The notes below the pieces were generated by a model that worked only from the letters and a program-made list of their open reading frames with translations, did no database searches and had not been told where the DNA came from. Shown here piece by piece: positions 1 to 3,776 of a stretch of DNA of 6,545 nucleotides. Source of the stretch: Flavobacteriales bacterium UBA1959 (lineage in GTDB: Bacteria > Bacteroidota > Bacteroidia > Flavobacteriales_D > Sanyastnellaceae); NCBI GenBank assembly GCA_002336085.1, contig DDEH01000012.1, positions 2,303-8,847 on the forward strand. The letters run 5' to 3'. Each line of letters opens with the position of its first letter. Within the stretch, counting starts at the first letter, position 1. Position numbers and translations under genes: made by a program.

Positions 1-375
1 CACCGGACTGATTTTTTGTATCGCTGGAAAGGTGCGGCTAGAACCACGCTCATCTATGCGCTAATCATTCCAGCTGCACTTGGATGCTGGTATTATGGCT
101 ACGCCTCTCAAGCACTTAAGAATCGTCAAGAGCTCCAAAATGAGCGAGTCGAACAACAAATCATGGACGATGATAATTTTGCTCAGCTTATAGCAACCAA
201 TCCTCAGTTAAAAGATGAGGAGCGTGCGACCATTATTGAGCGGCAACAATCCAACATTGCCATCTTTTTCTCCCCAGTATTCTATCTAGGGATGGCCACC
301 TTGGCCTGGTCCTTTATTGGTTTGATCGTCTCCGCTGTCTTCGCCTTAATTTGGCCGCGTATTTGGGGAACTTGA
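1..375 (+). CDS. Small membrane protein, probably DUF4199-like (5' truncated)
   Basis: The frame is open from base 1 to a TGA at 373-375, so this is the C-terminal 124 residues of a gene starting before the window. The TTG at 16 is an internal codon, because in-frame codons (His-Arg-Thr-Asp-Phe) precede it with no stop. Two hydrophobic segments are visible: roughly residues 15-35 (TLIYALIIPAALGCWYYGYA) and 93-119 (from FFSPVFYLG to SAVFALIW). They flank a charged, Glu/Gln-rich stretch of about 55 residues. A membrane helix, then an acidic amphipathic linker with an 'NPQLKDEE' element, then a terminal helix with a GLIVS motif resembles the C-terminal half of the Bacteroidota DUF4199 family. 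That assignment is from remembered family layout, not a search. DUF4199 has no established function. The 74-base gap to porT suggests a separate transcription unit or a loosely coupled one. Confidence 0.6.
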   Translation, partial: HRTDFLYRWKGAARTTLIYALIIPAALGCWYYGYASQALKNRQELQNERVEQQIMDDDNFAQLIATNPQLKDEERATIIERQQSNIAIFFSPVFYLGMATLAWSFIGLIVSAVFALIWPRIWGT

Positions 376-394
376 ACTTTAAATCAGAAAGAAA

Positions 395-424
395 TTTTTC
401 TTTACCCGCTCCGTTATAGATTTA
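395..424 (+). promoter_or_regulatory. Weak candidate Bacteroidota-type promoter upstream of porT
   Basis: The Bacteroidota housekeeping sigma factor favours a -7 box TAnnTTTG and a -33 box TTTG about 19-20 bases upstream. Here TAGATTTA (417-424) matches the -7 box except for the last base, and a T-run at 395-399 sits at the right distance for a degenerate -33 box. Transcription would start near 431 and leave a leader of about 19 bases before the porT ATG. The match is imperfect in AT-rich DNA, so this is only a candidate. A second near-match, TA-ATT-TTTG at 431-439, lies too close to the start codon to give a sensible leader. Confidence 0.25.
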
Positions 425-449
425 TCATAATAATTTTTGACTGGAAGAC

Positions 450-1205
450 ATGCAAATAGCCATCAACCTTCGCTCCCAATTACATCTGCAACGCGCACTC
501 CGCACGGTATTCATGGCTTTTGTGGTTTTTTTGGGAATGACGTCAGAAGGAATTGCGCAAGGAGAACGCAAGAATTTGGCTGCATTTGATTCCAAAAAAT
601 ATCATTTTGGATTTAGCCTCTCTGGCAATCAAAGTGACTTCAATCTCACTCAACGACCTGACTTCACCTTTTCGGATAGCCTTAAGCAAATAGTCAACCA
701 ACCGCAAGCAGGTTTCAATTTGGCACTTGTAGCTTCTTGGAACATGACTAAGAATTTGCATCTCCGCTTTCTACCCGGTCTTTCATTCCAAGACCGCACA
801 CTTGAGTATCATTTTCAAGGAGAAGATGAAATTGATATTAAGAGCAGACGCACCGAAGCAGTGTACCTTGATTTCCCTCTATTGTTAAAATTGCGGACAG
901 ATCGCATTGGCAATATTGCCGCCTTTGCTCTCATCGGAGGCAAGCTGAGCAAGGACATGCAATCACAGGAAGAAACAAACCAACAACTTCAAAGTGAATA
1001 CATTTTGCGTTTGGAGTCAGGAAATTCATCCATTGATATCGGCGCTGGCGTTGATATTTTCCTGCCTTTTTTCAAATTCAGTATTGAAGGCAAATTTGAA
1101 CTCGGGCGAAAAAATATTCTCATCCAAGATGAATCGGAATTCTCCGCTCCTCTAGATGCATTAAAAACACGCTCCTTCATCCTGTCGCTTTGTTTCGAAG
1201 GTTGA
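450..1205 (+). CDS. porT: PorT-family outer-membrane beta-barrel protein of the type IX secretion system
   Basis: PorT (SprT in gliding flavobacteria) is an outer-membrane protein needed for T9SS secretion. At 251 residues, the length is normal for the family. The N-terminus has a basic region (Arg8, Arg15, Arg18), a hydrophobic core (residues 20-30) and a likely signal-peptidase site near Ala36-Gln37. The mature part shows features I recognise as PorT-like: KYHFGFSLSGNQSDFNL (about 50-66), LRFLPGLSF (105-113), the LDFPLLLKLR segment (140-149), a GxGVDIFLPFFKFSIEGKF strand (about 198-216), and a short C-terminal strand ending in Phe-Glu-Gly. Alternating hydrophobic strands fit a beta-barrel. 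The start at 450 is uncertain: GGAAGA at 443-448 is too close to act as a Shine-Dalgarno site, and Met22 would also leave a short signal peptide. The stop lies 7 bases before the next start, implying an operon with the dehydratase. A generic 'porin family' label is the alternative, but the motif set favours PorT. Confidence 0.88.
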   Translation: MQIAINLRSQLHLQRALRTVFMAFVVFLGMTSEGIAQGERKNLAAFDSKKYHFGFSLSGNQSDFNLTQRPDFTFSDSLKQIVNQPQAGFNLALVASWNMTKNLHLRFLPGLSFQDRTLEYHFQGEDEIDIKSRRTEAVYLDFPLLLKLRTDRIGNIAAFALIGGKLSKDMQSQEETNQQLQSEYILRLESGNSSIDIGAGVDIFLPFFKFSIEGKFELGRKNILIQDESEFSAPLDALKTRSFILSLCFEG

Positions 1206-1212
1206 TTGCACC

Positions 1213-3066
1213 ATGTTAAATAATTTTCTTCCTAAAAAACATGCTCCGCGCTGGATCGTAACTGCTGTTGATATTTGCGTAAGTATAGTAGCGCTCTACA
1301 TCGCAGCCCTGTTGAGATTTGAATTCCTTATCCCCCTTGAGGAATGGTCTGTATGGCTGGCGTTTCTGCCAGTTTTTATGACTGCGCGTCTTACGTCCTT
1401 TCTTCTTTTTAATACTTCGGCGGGGATCATACGCCATACCGGACTTGAGGATGTTAAGCGAATCGCATTGTGCAACAGTTCAGTCACATTGATTTTTGCA
1501 CTTGCCAACTTATTTGCTGCCAAAATTGGTGACGGACCGTATTGGATTCCTTACAGTATCCTAGGAATAGAATGGCTATTGACTTCAGCAACTATGGTTT
1601 CCAGCCGCTGGTTGGTGAAATGGCTGTATCTCCAAAACAGAAGACTTCCGGGAATCAAAACCCAAGTGGCCATTTATGGCGCAGGCGAAGCGGGATTAAT
1701 TGCCAAAGAAGCCATTGACCGAGAACTTGGAGAGTCCGGAATGAAATTAATCGCATTCATCGATGATGATAGCAACAAGGTCGGCAAGAAAATCGAAGGC
1801 ATTGACATCCTGAATCCGAAGCAAGCCGAGGTGCTTTTTGCCAATGGACGGATTGATCAATTGATCATGTCCATACAAACACTTGAAAAGGAGACGCGGA
1901 GGCGAATGGTTGATATGGCATTGCAGCATGGGGTTCGTCCTCTTGACGTACCGCCCGTGGATCGCTGGATCAATGGCTCTCTTTCTCTCGGACAAATTCG
2001 CGAACTACGCATCGAAGATTTATTAGGCCGAGAACCGATTGAATTGAATAACCAGCCAATTCATGATGAGATGACCGGAAAGCGAATCGTAGTAACCGGA
2101 GCGGCCGGTTCAATCGGCTCCGAATTGGTCAGACAGTTGCTAACGTACCGTCCCCAAGTCCTTTTGGCCATTGATCAGGCGGAGACGCCAATGCATGATT
2201 TGCAATTGGAATTAAAACGTCTTGGGATTGACCGCAACGTTGACCTTCAAATTGGAGATGTACGAGACGCCGATCAAATCATGACTACCCTCGAAGGATT
2301 TAAACCCGATGTCGTATTTCACGCTGCAGCGTATAAGCATGTCCCCTTGATGGAAAAGCAACCTTGGCAGGCATTTGACACCAATGCAATGGGCAGCAGG
2401 AATGTTCTCAAAGCAGCACAATCCTCAGGATGTCCACGATTCGTATTCATTTCAACAGACAAAGCCGTAAACCCCACCAGCGTCATGGGGGCGACCAAGC
2501 GACTTGCTGAAATGCTCGTACTCGAAAGCGCATCATCATCGAAAACACAGTGCGTTATCACCCGATTTGGCAATGTATTGGGCAGCAACGGATCGGTCAT
2601 ACCACTCTTTAAGCGACAGATCGAATCGGGTGGTCCCATAACCGTCACAGATACTGAAGTAACTCGCTATTTCATGACCATTCCGGAGGCGGTCACTTTG
2701 GTACTAGAAGCGGCAACCATAGGCGAGCAGGACAATGTGTTTGTCTTCGATATGGGCAAATCCATCAAAATATTAGACTTGGCTAAGAAAATGATTGCAC
2801 TCGCTGGCCTTGAAGAGGGCAAGGATATTGAGGTCATTATCACCGGTTTGCGCCCTGGAGAAAAGATGCACGAAGAATTGCTTTCGAATCAAGAGTCCAT
2901 GCTGCCTACACACCATCAAAAGATTTTGCGCGCCCGTACCTCACCTACCCTCACAAACGAGAATTTAATGCAGATTCTGGAATTAGCAGAACAGAAGGGC
3001 GAACATGAAGCCACTCGGGAATTATTGCATGAATTAATCCCAGAATACCGACAAGCCTCTCACTAA
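1213..3066 (+). CDS. capD: Membrane-bound nucleotide-sugar 4,6-dehydratase, CapD/WbpM/PglF type
   Basis: Long-form enzymes of this family convert UDP-GlcNAc (or a related UDP-sugar) to a 4-keto-6-deoxy sugar, an early step toward amino- and deoxy-sugars of capsule, O-antigen or glycoprotein glycans. The 617 residues match the usual length of about 600-660. Four predicted membrane helices (about 13-35, 45-67, 85-103, 110-132) precede a first Rossmann-like domain with GAGEAG at 156-161. The catalytic short-chain dehydrogenase domain follows, with GAAGSIG at 296-302. The active-site region reads STDKAVNPTSVMGATK (414-429): Thr415, Asp416, Lys417, Met425 and Lys429. Met replaces the usual catalytic Tyr, as is typical of long-form WbpM/PglF enzymes. 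RFGNVLGSNGSVIP and LRPGEK (546-551) are further family signatures. A GAAGG at 1197-1201, inside the end of porT, is a plausible ribosome site. No aminotransferase or glycosyltransferase lies nearby, so the final sugar cannot be deduced. Confidence 0.93.
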   Translation: MLNNFLPKKHAPRWIVTAVDICVSIVALYIAALLRFEFLIPLEEWSVWLAFLPVFMTARLTSFLLFNTSAGIIRHTGLEDVKRIALCNSSVTLIFALANLFAAKIGDGPYWIPYSILGIEWLLTSATMVSSRWLVKWLYLQNRRLPGIKTQVAIYGAGEAGLIAKEAIDRELGESGMKLIAFIDDDSNKVGKKIEGIDILNPKQAEVLFANGRIDQLIMSIQTLEKETRRRMVDMALQHGVRPLDVPPVDRWINGSLSLGQIRELRIEDLLGREPIELNNQPIHDEMTGKRIVVTGAAGSIGSELVRQLLTYRPQVLLAIDQAETPMHDLQLELKRLGIDRNVDLQIGDVRDADQIMTTLEGFKPDVVFHAAAYKHVPLMEKQPWQAFDTNAMGSRNVLKAAQSSGCPRFVFISTDKAVNPTSVMGATKRLAEMLVLESASSSKTQCVITRFGNVLGSNGSVIPLFKRQIESGGPITVTDTEVTRYFMTIPEAVTLVLEAATIGEQDNVFVFDMGKSIKILDLAKKMIALAGLEEGKDIEVIITGLRPGEKMHEELLSNQESMLPTHHQKILRARTSPTLTNENLMQILELAEQKGEHEATRELLHELIPEYRQASH

Positions 3067-3087
3067 TCCTTCACTGAATCTACAGAT

Positions 3088-3705
3088 ATGTCAGACGGAG
3101 CAAGCATAAGAGATTCGTTCACAACACTTGCGGCGCCAGCCTACGGAATATACAAGGTAAAAGGCTCAAAGCATCATGGGTACGTTTTTCCCATTGCTCA
3201 AGAGGACGAAGTAGGTGATCACCTCAGAGATATTCGAAAAAAGCACCATGATGCTCGACATCATGCTTTGGCTTATCGCATTGGATTGGCAGGAGACGTT
3301 TGGCGAACATCGGACGATGGAGAACCTAACAACAGCGCAGGCCCCCCAATTCTAGGAGCATTTAAAAGCCGTGAAATCACGAACTGTTTGGGGATCGTTG
3401 TGCGTTATTTTGGAGGCACAAAACTTGGTGTTGGAGGCCTCATTGATGCCTATCGCACGGCCACTTTGTGCGCTTTGGAAAATGCGCAGCTGGTGGAACG
3501 AATCCTTTTTTCAGAATTCGCTCTTTCTTTTTCCTATGAATTAATTGGCGTCGTCATGAATCATTTGGACAAATGGGGCGCTACGCCGCAAGAACAGATT
3601 TTCTTGGAGTCGTGCTCAATAAATGTAAAAATCCGAATGAGCCATGCAGCTGCATTTGAATCCGCAACTCGAGAAATATATGGTGTGAACCTTGAAGAAT
3701 CTTAA
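3088..3705 (+). CDS. yigZ: YigZ/IMPACT family protein (UPF0029 plus DUF1949)
   Basis: This 205-residue protein has the usual length and layout of bacterial YigZ. The UPF0029 (IMPACT N-terminal-like) domain covers about residues 10-130 and includes KGSKHHGYVFPI near the start, the RKKHHDARHHALAYRIG segment, SDDGEPNNSAGPPIL, and the hallmark VVRYFGGTKLGVGGLIDAY followed by RTA. The C-terminal 60-70 residues correspond to the DUF1949 region. Eukaryotic IMPACT regulates GCN2; the bacterial role is unsettled, with nucleic-acid or ribosome association proposed from structure. No signal peptide or membrane segment is seen, so it is probably cytosolic. The ATG lies 21 bases after the dehydratase stop with no clear Shine-Dalgarno site, common in Bacteroidota. 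It is probably the last gene of the porT-capD-yigZ unit, with the hairpin at 3726-3763 behind it. Nothing in it suggests a link to secretion, so co-transcription may be incidental. Confidence 0.93.
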   Translation: MSDGASIRDSFTTLAAPAYGIYKVKGSKHHGYVFPIAQEDEVGDHLRDIRKKHHDARHHALAYRIGLAGDVWRTSDDGEPNNSAGPPILGAFKSREITNCLGIVVRYFGGTKLGVGGLIDAYRTATLCALENAQLVERILFSEFALSFSYELIGVVMNHLDKWGATPQEQIFLESCSINVKIRMSHAAAFESATREIYGVNLEES

Positions 3706-3725
3706 GGGAAAGCCCTTCCAGAAAC

Positions 3726-3763
3726 AAAAAAAGCAGCGACCTCATGGCCACTGCTTTTTTTTT
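3726..3763. terminator. Bidirectional intrinsic terminator between convergent genes
   Basis: A run of seven A (3726-3732) and GCAG (3733-3736) pair with CTGC (3751-3754) and a run of nine T (3755-3763), leaving a 14-base centre. Read on the minus strand, the centre also pairs: TGGCC with GGTCG around an ATGA loop, using two G-U wobbles, giving a continuous nine-pair core followed by seven U. On the plus strand the two wobble positions become C-A mismatches, so the hairpin should be weaker for yigZ than for the minus-strand gene. It begins 20 bases after the yigZ stop and ends 13 bases before the other gene's stop. A small extra hairpin, AAGGG-AAAG-CCCTT (3704-3717), overlaps the yigZ stop codon but has no T-tract. 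Confidence 0.85.
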
Positions 3764-3776
3764 GAAGTCAATCTCT

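Noticed and set aside
16..375. A TTG at base 16 as the start of the first gene
   Set aside because: The frame is open to base 1 with no stop, the visible protein begins inside a likely domain, and no ribosome site precedes it. The gene is better read as 5' truncated.
388..403. AAAGAAA/TTTCTTT inverted repeat after the first gene as a terminator
   Set aside because: The stem is entirely A-T except for one G-C pair, and the two-base gap cannot form a hairpin loop without opening the stem. There is no following T-tract, so it is more likely ordinary AT-rich intergenic sequence.
2319..2648. A 109-codon minus-strand open frame inside the dehydratase gene
   Set aside because: It lies wholly opposite a strongly conserved coding region, shows no recognisable domain, and has no ribosome site or promoter. 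It is a shadow of the real gene.
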